A stretch of 64,000 nucleotides of DNA from Hydractinia symbiolongicarpus (GCF_029227915.1 NC_079887.1:25295650-25359649), one strand, 5' to 3'. Shown: positions 35,560 through 48,954, numbered from the stretch's first letter. Notes: generated by a model not told the origin, from the letters alone. Numbers and translations: made by a program.

Positions 35560-38196
35560 TTGGGGAATGAGTTTACTCCCTGGGTACTTTCTTTGTATAC
35601 ATTCGACTATACGGGCCAAGCCCGGGATTTACGTGAAATCGCGGGTTTTCGTTTGCCGGCGATTAAACCTCTTTCATTAATCTTCTCATTAAAAATAAAA
35701 ACATTTTTGAAAACTACAAGTCTCATTTGTTCTAGTGGTGCAGAAATAATTTGAAAAATCGTTCGGGAAATCAGTTTACTCCCTGAGTACTTTCTTTAGA
35801 TACATACAACTATACGGGACAAGCCCGGGATTTACGGGAAATCGCGGGTTTTCGTTTGCCAACGATTCAACTTCTTTTATTCAGCGTCTCATCAAAAATG
35901 AAAACACTTTTGAAAACTACAAGTCTCATGCGTTTTAGTGGTGACAAAATAATTTAAAAAATCGTTTGGGAAATGAGTTTACTCCCTGGGTACTTTCTTT
36001 AGATACATACAACTATACGGGCCAAGCCCGGGATTTACGGGAAATCGCGGGTTTTCGTTTGCCAACGATTAAACTTTTTTATTCAGCGTCTCATCAAAAA
36101 TGAAAACACTTTTGAAAACTACAAGTCTCATGCGTTTTAGTGGTGACAAAATAATTTAAAAAATCGTTTGGGAAATGAGTTTACTCCCTGGGTACTTTCT
36201 TTGTATACTTTTGACTATACGGGCCAAGCCCGGGATTTACGGGAAATCGCGGGTTTTCGTTTGACGGCGATTAAACTTCTTTTATTCAGCGTCTCATCAA
36301 AAATGAAAACATTTTTAAAAACTACAAGTCTTATGCGTTTTAGTGGTGAAAAACTAATTTAAAATATCGTTCTGGAAATGAGTTTACTCATAGGGTACTT
36401 TCTTTGTATACATTCGACTATACGGGACAAGCCCGGGATTTACGTGAAATCGCGGGTTTTCGTTTGCCTGCGATTAAACCCCTTTCATTAAGCGTTTCAT
36501 CAAAAATGAAAACATTTTTGAAAACTACAAGTCTCATGCGTTTTAGTGGTGAAAAAATAGTTTAAAAAATTGTTCGGGAAATGAGTTTACTCCCTGGGTA
36601 CTTTCTTTGTATACTTTTGACTATACGAGCCAAGCCCGGGATTTACGGGAAATCGCGGGTTTTCGTTTGCCAACGATTAAACTTCTTTTATTCAGCGTCT
36701 CATCAAAAATGAAAACACTTTTGAAAACTACAAGTCTCATGCGTTTTAGTGGTGACAAAATAATTTAAAAAATCGTTTGGGAAATGAGTTTACTCCCTGG
36801 GTACTTTCTTTGTATACTTTTGACTATACGGGCCAAGCCCGGGATTTACGGGAAATCGCGGGTTTTCGTTTGACGGCGATTAAACTTCTTTTATTCAGCG
36901 TCTCATCAAAAATGAAAACATTTTTAAAAACTACAAGTCTTATGCGTTTTAGTGGTGAAAAACTAATTTAAAATATCGTTCTGGAAATGAGTTTACTCAT
37001 AGGGTACTTTCTTTGTATACATTCGACTATACGGGACAAGCCCGGGATTTACGTGAAATCGCGGGTTTTCGTTTGCCGGCGATTAAACCTCTTTCATTAA
37101 TCTTCTCATGAAAAATGAAAACATTTTTGAAAACTACAAGTCTCATTTGTTCTAGTGGTGCAGAAATAATTTGAAAAATCGTTCGAGAAATCAGTTTACT
37201 CCCTGAGTACTTTCTTTGTATACTTTTGACTATACGGGCCGAGTCCGGGATTTACGGGAAATCGCGGGTTTTCGTTTGCCGGCGATTAAACTTCTTTTAT
37301 TCAGCATCTCATCAAAAATGAAAACATTTTTAAAAACTACAAGTCTCATGGGCTTTAGTGGTGAAATAATAATTTAAAAAATCGTTTGGGGAATGAGTTT
37401 ACTCCCTGGGTACTTTCTTTGTATACATTCGACTATACGGGCCAAGCCCGGGATTTACGTGAAATCGCGGGTTTTCGTTTGCCGGCGATTAAACCTCTTT
37501 CATTAATCTTCTCATTAAAAATGAAAACATTTTTGAAAACTACAAGTCTCATTTGTTCTAGTGGTGCAGAAATAATTTGAAAAATCGTTCGGGAAACCAG
37601 TTTACTCCCTGGGTACTTTCTTTAGATACATACAACTATACGGGCCAACCCGGGATTTACGGGAAATCGCGGGTTTTCGTTTGCCAACGATTAAACTTCT
37701 TTTATTCAGCGTCTCATCAAAAATGAAAACACTTTTGAAAACTACAAGTCTCATGCGTTTTAGTGGTGAAAAACTAATTTAAAAAATCGTTCTGGAAATG
37801 AGTTTACTCATAGGGTACTTTCTTTGTATACATTCGACTATACGGGCCAAGCCCGGGATTTACGTGAAGTCGCGGGTTTTCGTTTGCCGGCGATTAAACC
37901 CCTTTCATTAAGCGTTTCATCAAAAATGAAAACATTTTTGAAAACTACAAGTCTCATGCGTTTTAGTGGTGAAATAATAGTTTAAAAAATTGTTCGGGAA
38001 TTGAGTTTACTCCCTGGGTACTTTCTTTGTATATATTTGACTACACGGGCCGAGTCCGGGATTTACCTTAAATCGCGGGTTTTCGTTTGCCGGCGATTAA
38101 ACTTCTTTTATTCAGCGTCTCATCAAAAATGAAAACATTTTTAAAAACTACAAGTCTCATGGGCTTTAGTGGTGAAATAATATTTTAAAAAATCGT
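35560..38196. repeat. Fourteen-monomer unit, copy 2, shortened to thirteen (2637 bp)
   Basis: Follows copy 1 directly. It keeps the same order up to about 37790, where copy 2 has a GTGAAGTCGCGGG monomer leading straight into a g monomer. One monomer present in copy 1 (around 35152) is missing. Its a monomer has AAAAATAAAAAC in place of AAAAATGAAAAC. Confidence 0.85.
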
Positions 38197-39008
38197 TTGT
38201 GGAATGAGTTTACTCCCTGGGTACTTTCTTTGTATACATTCGATTATACGGGCCAAGCACGGGATTTACGTGAAATCGCGGGTTTTCGTTTGCCGGCGAT
38301 TAAACCTCTTTCATTAATCTTCTCATTAAAAATGAAAACATTTTTGAAAACTACAATTCACATTTGTTCTAGTGGTGCAGAAATAATTTGAAAAATCGTT
38401 CGGGAAATCAGTTTACTCCCTGGGTACTTTCTTTAGATACATACAACTATACGGGCCAAGCCCGGGATTTACGGGAAATCGCTGGTTTTCGTTTGCCAAC
38501 GATTCAACTTCTTTTATTCAGCGTCTCATCAAAAATGAAAACAGTTTTGAAAACTACAAGTCTCATGCGTTTTAGTGGTGACAAAATAATTTAAAAAATC
38601 GTTTGGGAAATGAGTTTACTCCCTGGGTACTTTCTTTAGATACATCCAACTATACGGGCCAAGCCCGGGATTTACGGGTAATCGCGGGTTTTCGTTTGCC
38701 AACGATTAAACTTCTTTTATTCAGCGTCTCATCAAAAATGAAAACACTTTTGAAAACTACAAGTCTCATGCGTTTTAGTGGTGACAAAATAATGTAAAAA
38801 ATCGTTTGGGAAATGAGTTTACTCCCTGGGTACTTTCTTTGCATACTTTTGACTATACGGGCCAAGCCCGGGATTTACGGAAAATCGCGGGTTTTCGTTT
38901 GTCGGCGATTAAACTTCTTTTATTCAGCGTCTCATCAAAAATGAAAACATTTTTGAAAACTACAAGTCTCATGGGCTTTAGTGGTGAAATAATATTTTAA
39001 AAAATCGT
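38197..39008. repeat. Four-monomer duplication (812 bp), copy 1
   Basis: Monomers a-b-c-d at 38197, 38400, 38603 and 38806. Private variants shared only with the next unit are TTTGTGGAATGAG, CGATTATACGGG, CCAAGCACGGG, ACAATTCACATTTG, AATCGCTGG and ATAATGTAAAAAATCG. The last monomer starts as type d but ends with the GGGCTTTAGTGG tail, a chimera that sets up the next a monomer. Confidence 0.93.
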
Positions 39009-39820
39009 TTGTGGAATGAGTTTACTCCCTGGGTACTTTCTTTGTATACATTCGATTATACGGGCCAAGCACGGGATTTACGTGAAATCGCGGGTTTTCG
39101 TTTGCCGGCGATTAAACCTCTTTCATTAATCTTCTCATTAAAAATGAAAACATTTTTGAAAACTACAATTCACATTTGTTCTAGTGGTGCAGAAATAATT
39201 TGAAAAATCGTTCGGGAAATCAGTTTACTCCCTGGGTACTTTCTTTAGATACATACAACTATACGGGCCAAGCCCGGGATTTACGGGAAATCGCTGGTTT
39301 TCGTTTGCCAACGATTCAACTTCTTTTATTCAGCGTCTCATCAAAAATGAAAACACTTTTGAAAACTACAAGTCTCATGCGTTTTAGTGGTGACAAAATA
39401 ATTTAAAAAATCGTTTGGGAAATGAGTTTACTCCCTGGGTACTTTCTTTAGATACATCCAACTATACGGGCCAAGCCCGGGATTTACGGGTAATCGCGGG
39501 TTTTCGTTTGCCAACGATTAAACTTCTTTTATTCAGCGTCTCATCAAAAATGAAAACACTTTTGAAAACTACAAGTCTCATGCGTTTTAGTGGTGACAAA
39601 ATAATGTAAAAAATCGTTTGGGAAATGAGTTTACTCCCTGGGTACTTTCTTTGCATACTTTTGACTATACGGGCCAAGCCCGGGATTTACGGAAAATCGC
39701 GGGTTTTCGTTTGTCGGCGATTAAACTTCTTTTATTCAGCGTCTCATCAAAAATGAAAACATTTTTGAAAACTACAAGTCTTATTCCTTTTAGTGGTGAA
39801 AAACTAATTTAAAAAATCGT
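39009..39820. repeat. Four-monomer duplication (812 bp), copy 2
   Basis: Nearly identical to 38197-39008 at an exact 812-bp offset, sharing all six private variants. Differences seen are AACACTTTTG here against AACAGTTTTG in copy 1, and the tail of the last monomer, which here returns to GTCTTATTCCTTTTAG and GAAAAACTAATTT. Confidence 0.93.
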
Positions 39821-40632
39821 TCTGGAAATGAGTTTACTCACAGGGTACTTTCTTTGTATACATTCGACTATACGGGCCAAGCCCGGGATTTACGGGAAAT
39901 CGCGGGTTTTCGTTTGCCGGCGATTAAACCACTTTCATTAAGCGTCTCATCAAAAATGAAAACATTTCTGAAAACTACAAGTCTCATGCGTTTAAGTGGT
40001 GAAAAAATATTTTAAAAAATCGTTCGGGAAATGAGTTTACTCCCTGGGTACTTTCTTTGTATACTTTTGACTATACGGGCCGAGTCCGGGATTTACGGGA
40101 AATCGCGGGTTTTCGTGTGCCGGCGATTAAACCTCTTTCATTAATCTTCTCATTAAAAATGAAAACATTTTTGAAAACTACAAGTCTCATTTGTTCTAGT
40201 GGTGCAGAAATAATTTGAAAAATCGTTCGGGAAATCAGTTTACTCCCTGGGTACTTTCTTTAGATACATACAACTATACGGGCCAAGCCCGGGATTTACG
40301 GGAAATCGCGGGTTTTCGTTTGCCAACGATTCAACTTCTTTTATTCAGCGTCTCATCAAAAATGAAAACACTTTTGAAAACTACAAGTCTCATGCGTTTT
40401 AGTGGTGACAAAATAATTTAAAAAATCGTTTGGGAAATGAGTTTACTCCCTGGGTACATTCTTTAGATACATCCAACTATACGGGCCAAGCCCGGGATTT
40501 ACGGGTAATCGCGGGTTTTCGTTTGCCAACGATTAAACTTCTTTTATTCAGCGTCTCATCAAAAATGAAAACACTTTTGAAAACTACAAGTCTCATGCGT
40601 TTTAGTGGTGACAAAATAATTTAAAAAATCGT

Positions 40633-41850
40633 TTGGGAAATGAGTTTACTCCCTGGGTACTTTCTGTGCATACTTTTGACTATACGGGCCAAGCCCGGGA
40701 TTTACGGAAAATCGCGGGTTTTCGTTTGTCGGCGATTAAACTTCTTTTATTCAGCGTCTCATCAAAAATGAAAACATTTTTGAAAACTACAAGTCTTATG
40801 CGTTTTAGTGGTGAAAAACTAATTTAAAAAATCGTTCTGGAAATGAGTTTACTCACAGGGTACTTTCTTTGTATACATTCGACTATACGGGCCAAGCCCG
40901 GGATTTACGGGAAATCGCGGGTTTTCGTTTGCCGGCGATTAAACCACTTTCATTAAGCGTCTCATCAAAAATGAAAACATTTCTGAAAACTACAAGTCTC
41001 ATGCGTTTTAGTGGTGAAAAAATATTTTAAAAAATCGTTCGGGAAATGAGTTTACTCCCTGGGTACTTTCTTTGTATACTTTTGACTATACGGGCCGAGT
41101 CCGGGATTTACGGGAAATCGCGGGTTTTCGTTTGCCGGCGATTAAACTTCTTTTATTCAGCATCTCATCAAAAATGAAAACATTTTTAAAAACTACAAGT
41201 CTCATGGGCTTTAGTGGTGAAATAATAATTTAAAAAATCGTTTGGGGAATGAGTTTACTCCCTGGGTACTTTCTTTGCATACTTTTGACTATACGGGCCA
41301 AGCCCGGGATTTACGGAAAATCGCGGGTTTTCGTTTGTCGGCGATTAAACTTCTTTTATTCAGCGTCTCATCAAAAATGAAAACATTTTTGAAAACTACA
41401 AGTCTTATGCGTTTTAGTGGTGAAAAACTAATTTAAAAAATCGTTCTGGAAATGAGTTTACTCACAGGGTACTTTCTTTGTATACATTCGACTATACGGG
41501 CCAAGCCCGGGATTTACGCGAAATCGCGGGTTTTCGTTTGCCGGCGATTAAACCACTTTCATTAAGCGTCTCATCAAAAATGAAAACATTTCTGAAAACT
41601 ACAAGTCTCATGCGTTTTAGTGGTGAAAAAATATTTTAAAAAATCGTTCGGGAAATGAGTTTACTCCCTGGGTACTTTCTTTGTATACTTTTGACTATAC
41701 GGGCCGAGTCCGGGATTTACGGGAAATCGCGGGTTTTCGTTTGCCGGCGATTAAACTTCTTTTATTCAGCATCTCATCAAAAATGAAAACATTTTTAAAA
41801 ACTACAAGTCTCATGGGCTTTAGTGGTGAAATAATAATTTAAAAAATCGT
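40633..41850. repeat. Two d-e-f trimers (609 bp each)
   Basis: Monomers d-e-f at 40633-41241 and again at 41242-41850. Within the hexamer f is followed by a, but here f is followed by d across an otherwise normal linker (TCGTTTGGGGAATGAG then TTTGCATAC). This is a half-hexamer contraction by misaligned exchange. A similar arrangement lies at 44084-45301. Confidence 0.85.
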
Positions 41851-43068
41851 TTGGGGAATGAGTTTACTCCCTGGGTACTTTCTTTGTATACATTCGACTA
41901 TACGGGTCAAGCCCGGGATTTACGTGAAATCGCGGGTTTTCGTGTGCCGGCGATTAAACCTCTTTCATTAATCTTCTCATTAAAAATGAAAACATTTTTG
42001 AAAACTACAAGTCTCATTTGTTCTAGTGGTGCAGAAATAATTTGAAAAATCGTTCGGGAAACCAGTTTACTCCCTGGGTACTTTCTTTAGATACATACAA
42101 CTATACGGGCCAAGCCCGGGATTTACGGGAAATTGCGGGTTTTCGTTTGCCAACGATTAAACTTCTTTTATTCAGCGTCTCATCAAAAATGAAAACACTT
42201 TTGAAAACTACAAGTCTCATGCGTTTTAGTGGTGACAAAATAATTTAAAAAATCGTTTGGGAAATGAGTTTACTCCCTGGGTACTTTCTTTAGATACATC
42301 CAACTATACGGGCCAAGCCCGGGATTTACGGGTAATCGCGGGTTTTCGTTTGCCAACGATTAAACTTCTTTTATTCAGCGTCTCATCAAAAATGAAAACA
42401 CTTTTGAAAACTACAAGTCTCATGCGTTTTAGTGGTGACAAAATAATTTAAAAAATCGTTTGGGAAATGAGTTTACTCCCTGGGTACTTTCTTTGCATAC
42501 TTTTGACTATACGGGCCAAGCCCGGGATTTACGGAAAATCGCGGGTTTTCGTTTGTCGGCGATTAAACTTCTTTTATTCAGCGTCTCATCAAAAATGAAA
42601 ACATTTTTGAAAACTACAAGTCTTATGCGTTTTAGTGGTGAAAAACTAATTTAAAAAATCGTTCTGGAAATGAGTTTACTCACAGGGTACTTTCTTTGTA
42701 TACATTCGACTATACGGGCCAAGCCCGGGATTTACGGGAAATCGCGGGTTTTCGTTTGCCGGCGATTAAACCACTTTCATTAAGCGTCTCATCAAAAATG
42801 AAAACATTTCTGAAAACTACAAGTCTCATGCGTTTTAGTGGTGAAAAAATATTTTAAAAAATCGTTCGGGAAATGAGTTTACTCCCTGGGTACTTTCTTT
42901 GTATACTTTTGACTATACGGGCCGAGTCCGGGATTTACGGGAAATCGCGGGTTTTCGTTTGCCGGCGATTAAACTTCTTTTATTCAGCATCTCATCAAAA
43001 ATGAAAACATTTTTAAAAACTACAAGTCTCATGGGCTTTAGTGGTGAAATAATAATTTAAAAAATCGT
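41851..43068. repeat. Hexameric higher-order repeat (1218 bp), second copy
   Basis: a-b-c-d-e-f at 41851, 42054, 42257, 42460, 42663 and 42866. It carries CGGGTCAAGCCC in a and GAAATTGCGGG in b, variants also found in the copies at 43069, 45302 and 46520. These four therefore form a younger sub-lineage than 30895-32112. Confidence 0.92.
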
Positions 43069-45301
43069 TTGGGGAATGAGTTTACTCCCTGGGTACTTTC
43101 TTTGTATACATTCGACTATACGGGTCAAGCCCGGGATTTACGTGAAATCGCGGGTTTTCGTGTGCCGGCGATTAAACCTCTTTCATTAATCTTCTCATTA
43201 AAAATGAAAACATTTTTGAAAACTACAAGTCTCATTTGTTCTAGTGGTGCAGAAATAATTTGAAAAATCGTTCGGGAAACCAGTTTACTCCCTGGGTACT
43301 TTCTTTAGATACATACAACTATACGGGCCAAGCCCGGGATTTACGGGAAATTGCGGGTTTTCGTTTGCCAACGATTAAACTTCTTTTATTCAGCGTCTCA
43401 TCAAAAATGAAAACACTTTTGAAAACTACAAGTCTCATGCGTTTTAGTGGTGACAAAATAATTTAAAAAATCGTTTGGGAAATGAGTTTACTCCCTGGGT
43501 ACTTTCTTTAGATACATCCAACTATACGGGCCAAGCCCGGGATTTACGGGTAATCGCGGGTTTTCGTTTGCCAACGATTAAACTTCTTTTATTCAGCGTC
43601 TCATCAAAAATGAAAACACTTTTGAAAACTACAAGTCTCATGCGTTTTAGTGGTGACAAAATAATTTAAAAAATCGTTTGGGAAATGAGTTTACTCCCTG
43701 GGTACTTTCTTTGCATACTTTTGACTATACGGGCCAAGCCCGGGATTTACGGAAAATCGCGGGTTTTCGTTTGTCGGCGATTAAACTTCTTTTATTCAGC
43801 GTCTCATCAAAAATGAAAACATTTTTGAAAACTACAAGTCTTATGCGTTTTAGTGGTGAAAAACTAATTTAAAAAATCGTTCTGGAAATGAGTTTACTCA
43901 CAGGGTACTTTCTTTGTATACATTCGACTATACGGGCCAAGCCCGGGATTTACGGGAAATCGCGGGTTTTCGTTTGCCAACGATTAAACTTCTTTTATTC
44001 AGCGTCTCATCAAAAATGAAAACACTTTTGAAAACTACAAGTCTCATGCGTTTTAGTGGTGACAAAATAATTTAAAAAATCGTTTGGGAAATGAGTTTAC
44101 TCCCTGGGTACTTTCTGTGCATACTTTTGACTATACGGGCCAAGCCCGGGATTTACGGAAAATCGCGGGTTTTCGTTTGTCGGCGATTAAACTTCTTTTA
44201 TTCAGCGTCTCATCAAAAATGAAAACATTTTTGAAAACTACAAGTCTTATGCGTTTTAGTGGTGAAAAACTAATTTAAAAAATCGTTCTGGAAATGAGTT
44301 TACTCACAGGGTACTTTCTTTGTATACATTCGACTATACGGGCCAAGCCCGGGATTTACGGGAAATTGCGGGTTTTCGTTTGCCGGCGATTAAACCACTT
44401 TCATTAAGCGTCTCATCAAAAATGAAAACATTTCTGAAAACTACAAGTCTCATGCGTTTTAGTGGTGAAAAAATATTTTAAAAAATCGTTCGGGAAATGA
44501 GTTTACTCCCTGGGTACTTTCTTTGTATACTTTTGACTATACGGGCCGAGTCCGGGATTTACGGGAAATCGCGGGTTTTCGTTTGCCGGCGATTAAACTT
44601 CTTTTATTCAGCATCTCATCAAAAATGAAAACATTTTTAAAAACTACAAGTCTCATGGGCTTTAGTGGTGAAATAATAATTTAAAAAATCGTTTGGGGAA
44701 TGAGTTTACTCCCTGGGTACTTTCTTTGCATACTTTTGACTATACGGGCCAAGCCCGGGATTTACGGAAAATCGCGGGTTTTCGTTTGTCGGCGATTAAA
44801 CTTCTTTTATTCAGCGTCTCATCAAAAATGAAAACATTTTTGAAAACTACAAGTCTTATGCGTTTTAGTGGTGAAAAACTAATTTAAAAAATCGTTCTGG
44901 AAATGAGTTTACTCACAGGGTACTTTCTTTGTATACATTCGACTATACGGGCCAAGCCCGGGATTTACGGGAAATCGCGGGTTTTCGTTTGCCGGCGATT
45001 AAACCACTTTCATTAAGCGTCTCATCAAAAATGAAAACATTTCTGAAAACTACAAGTCTCATGCGTTTTAGTGGTGAAAAAATATTTTAAAAAATCGTTC
45101 GGGAAATGAGTTTACTCCCTGGGTACTTTCTTTGTATACTTTTGACTATACGGGCCGAGTCCGGGATTTACGGGAAATCGCGGGTTTTCGTTTGCCGGCG
45201 ATTAAACTTCTTTTATTCAGCATCTCATCAAAAATGAAAACATTTTTAAAAACTACAAGTCTCATGGGCTTTAGTGGTGAAATAATAATTTAAAAAATCG
45301 T
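43069..45301. repeat. Eleven-monomer derivative of the hexamer (2233 bp)
   Basis: Order a-b-c-d, then an e/c chimera at 43881, then d-e-f-d-e-f, then the next hexamer at 45302. The length is exactly 11 x 203. The expanded d-e-f part resembles 40633-41850, including the CTTTCTGTGCATAC variant at 44084. Confidence 0.88.
43881..44083. repeat. Chimeric e/c monomer
   Basis: The left part has type e marks (ACTCACAGGG and TATACATTCG). From about the GCCAACG motif onward it has type b/c marks (AACACTTTTG and GTGACAAAATAATTT). This is what an in-register crossover inside the monomer would leave. The switch lies between the CGGG cluster and GCCAACG. Confidence 0.85.
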
Positions 45302-46519
45302 TTGGGGAATGAGTTTACTCCCTGGGTACTTTCTTTGTATACATTCGACTATACGGGTCAAGCCCGGGATTTACGTGAAATCGCGGGTTTTCGTGTGCCG
45401 GCGATTAAACCTCTTTCATTAATCTTCTCATTAAAAATGAAAACATTTTTGAAAACTACAAGTCTCATTTGTTCTAGTGGTGCAGAAATAATTTGAAAAA
45501 TCGTTCGGGAAACCAGTTTACTCCCTGGGTACTTTCTTTAGATACATACAACTATACGGGCCAAGCCCGGGATTTACGGGAAATTGCGGGTTTTCGTTTG
45601 CCAACGATTAAACTTCTTTTATTCAGCGTCTCATCAAAAATGAAAACACTTTTGAAAACTACAAGTCTCATGCGTTTTAGTGGTGACAAAATAATTTAAA
45701 AAATCGTTTGGGAAATGAGTTTACTCCCTGGGTACTTTCTTTAGATACATCCAACTATACGGGCCAAGCCCGGGATTTACGGGTAATCGCGGGTTTTCGT
45801 TTGCCAACGATTAAACTTCTTTTATTCAGCGTCTCATCAAAAATGAAAACACTTTTGAAAACTACAAGTCTCATGCGTTTTAGTGGTGACAAAATAATTT
45901 AAAAAATCGTTTGGGAAATGAGTTTACTCCCTGGGTACTTTCTTTGCATACTTTTGACTATACGGGCCAAGCCCGGGATTTACGGAAAATCGCGGGTTTT
46001 CGTTTGTCGGCGATTAAACTTCTTTTATTCAGCGTCTCATCAAAAATGAAAACATTTTTGAAAACTACAAGTCTTATGCGTTTTAGTGGTGAAAAACTAA
46101 TTTAAAAAATCGTTCTGGAAATGAGTTTACTCACAGGGTACTTTCTTTGTATACATTCGACTATACGGGCCAAGCCCGGGATTTACGGGAAATCGCGGGT
46201 TTTCGTTTGCCGGCGATTAAACCACTTTCATTAAGCGTCTCATCAAAAATGAAAACATTTCTGAAAACTACAAGTCTCATGCGTTTTAGTGGTGAAAAAA
46301 TATTTTAAAAAATCGTTCGGGAAATGAGTTTACTCCCTGGGTACTTTCTTTGTATACTTTTGACTATACGGGCCGAGTCCGGGATTTACGGGAAATCGCG
46401 GGTTTTCGTTTGCCGGCGATTAAACTTCTTTTATTCAGCATCTCATCAAAAATGAAAACATTTTTAAAAACTACAAGTCTCATGGGCTTTAGTGGTGAAA
46501 TAATAATTTAAAAAATCGT
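45302..46519. repeat. Hexameric higher-order repeat (1218 bp), third copy
   Basis: a-b-c-d-e-f with the same private variants as 41851-43068, and visually almost identical to it. Confidence 0.92.
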
Positions 46520-47737
46520 TTGGGGAATGAGTTTACTCCCTGGGTACTTTCTTTGTATACATTCGACTATACGGGTCAAGCCCGGGATTTACGTGAAATC
46601 GCGGGTTTTCGTGTGCCGGCGATTAAACCTCTTTCATTAATCTTCTCATTAAAAATGAAAACATTTTTGAAAACTACAAGTCTCATTTGTTCTAGTGGTG
46701 CAGAAATAATTTGAAAAATCGTTCGGGAAACCAGTTTACTCCCTGGGTACTTTCTTTAGATACATACAACTATACGGGCCAAGCCCGGGATTTACGGGAA
46801 ATTGCGGGTTTTCGTTTGCCAACGATTAAACTTCTTTTATTCAGCGTCTCATCAAAAATGAAAACACTTTTGAAAACTACAAGTCTCATGCGTTTTAGTG
46901 GTGACAAAATAATTTAAAAAATCGTTTGGGAAATGAGTTTACTCCCTGGGTACTTTCTTTAGATGCATCCAACTATACGGGCCAAGCCCGGGATTTACGG
47001 GTAATCGCGGGTTTTCGTTTGCCAACGATTAAACTTCTTTTATTCAGCGTCTCATCAAAAATGAAAACACTTTTGAAAACTACAAGTCTCATGCGTTTTA
47101 GTGGTGACAAAATAATTTAAAAAATCGTTTGGGAAATGAGTTTACTCCCTGGGTACTTTCTTTGCATACTTTTGACTATACGGGCCAAGCCCGGGATTTA
47201 CGGAAAATCGCGGGTTTTCGTTTGTCGGCGATTAAACTTCTTTTATTCAGCGTCTCATCAAAAATGAAAACATTTTTGAAAACTACAAGTATTATGCGTT
47301 TTAGTGGTGAAAAACTAATTTAAAAAATCGTTCTGGAAATGAGTTTACTCACAGGGTACTTTCTTTGTATACATTCGACTATACGGGCCAAGCCCGGGAT
47401 TTACGGGAAATCGCGGGTTTTCGTTTGCCGGCGATTAAACCACTTTCATTAAGCGTCTCATCAAAAATGAAAACATTTCTGAAAACTACAAGTCTCATGC
47501 GTTTTAGTGGTGGAAAAATATTTTAAAAAATCGTTCGGGAAATGAGTTTACTCCCTCGGTACTTTCTTTGTATACTTTTGACTATACGGGCCGAGTCCGG
47601 GATTTACGGGAAATCGCGGGTTTTCGTTTGCCGGCGATTAAACTTCTTTTATTCAGCATCTCATCAAAAATGAAAACATTTTTAAAAACTACAAGTCTCA
47701 TGGGCTTTAGTGGTGAAATAATAATTTAAAAAATCGT
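46520..47737. repeat. Hexameric higher-order repeat (1218 bp), fourth copy
   Basis: a-b-c-d-e-f. Own differences include TAGATGCATCC in c, GTATTATGCG at the end of d and CTCCCTCGGTAC in f. It is the last complete hexamer; the following a monomer at 47738 leads into a different order. Confidence 0.92.
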
Positions 47738-48954
47738 TTGGGGAATGAGTTTACTCCCTGGGTACTTTCTTTGTATACATTCGACTATACGGGCCAAGCC
47801 CGGGATTTACGTGAAATCGCGGGTTTTCGTTTGCCAGCGATTAAACCTCTTTCATTAATCTTCTCATTAAAAATTAAAACATTTTTGAAAACTACGAGTC
47901 TCATTTGTTCTAGTGGTGCAGAAATAATTTGAAAAATCGTTCGGGAAACCAGTTTACTCCCTGGGTACTTTCTTTAGATACATACAACTATACGGGCCAA
48001 CCCGGGATTTACGGGAAATCGCGGGTTTTCGTTTGCCAACGATTAAACTTCTTTTATTCAGCGTCTCATCAAAAATGAAAACACTTTTAAAAACTACAAG
48101 TCTCATGCGTTTTAGTGGTGAAAAACTAATTTAAAAAATCGTTCTGGAAATGAGTTTACTCATAGGGTACTTTCTTTGTATACATTCGACTATACGGGCC
48201 AAGCCCGGGATTTACGTGAAGTCGCGGGTTTTCGTTTGCCGGCGATTAAACCTCTTTCATTAATCTTCTCATTAAAAATGAAAACATTTTTGAAAACTAC
48301 AAGTCTCATTTGTTCTAGTGGTGCAGAAATAATTTGAAAAATCGTTCGGGAAATCAGTTTACTCCCTGAGTACTTTCTTTAGATACATACAACTATACGG
48401 GCAAAGCCCGGGATTTACGGGAAATCGCGGGTTTTCGTTTGCCAACGATTCAACTTCTTTTATTCAGCGTCTCATCAAAAATGAAAACACTTTTGAAAAC
48501 TACAAGTCTCATGCGTTTTAGTGGTGACAAAATAATTTAAAAAATCGTTTGGGAAATGAGTTTACTCCCTGGGTACTTTCTTTAGATACATACAACTATA
48601 CGGGCCAAGCCCGGGATTTACGGGAAATCGCGGGTTTTCGTTTGCCAACGATTAAACTTCTTTTATTCAGCGTCTCATCAAAAATGAAAACACTTTTGAA
48701 AACTACAAGTCTCATGCGTTTTAGTGGTGACAAAATAATTTAAAAAATCGTTTGGGAAATGAGTTTACTCCCTGGGTACTTTCTTTGTATACTTTTGACT
48801 ATACGGGCCAAGCCCGGGATTTACGGGAAATCGCGGGTTTTCGTTTGACGGCGATTAAACTTCTTTTATTCAGCGTCTCATCAAAAATGAAAACATTTTT
48901 AAAAACTACAAGTCTTATGCGTTTTAGTGGTGAAAAACTAATTTAAAATATCGT

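Noticed and set aside
38197-39820. Assembly artefact as the default explanation for near-identical copies
   Set aside because: Not excluded, but the copies differ at defined bases and at one tail, and several independent higher-order lengths occur. That is more natural for real array turnover than for a single duplicated contig piece.
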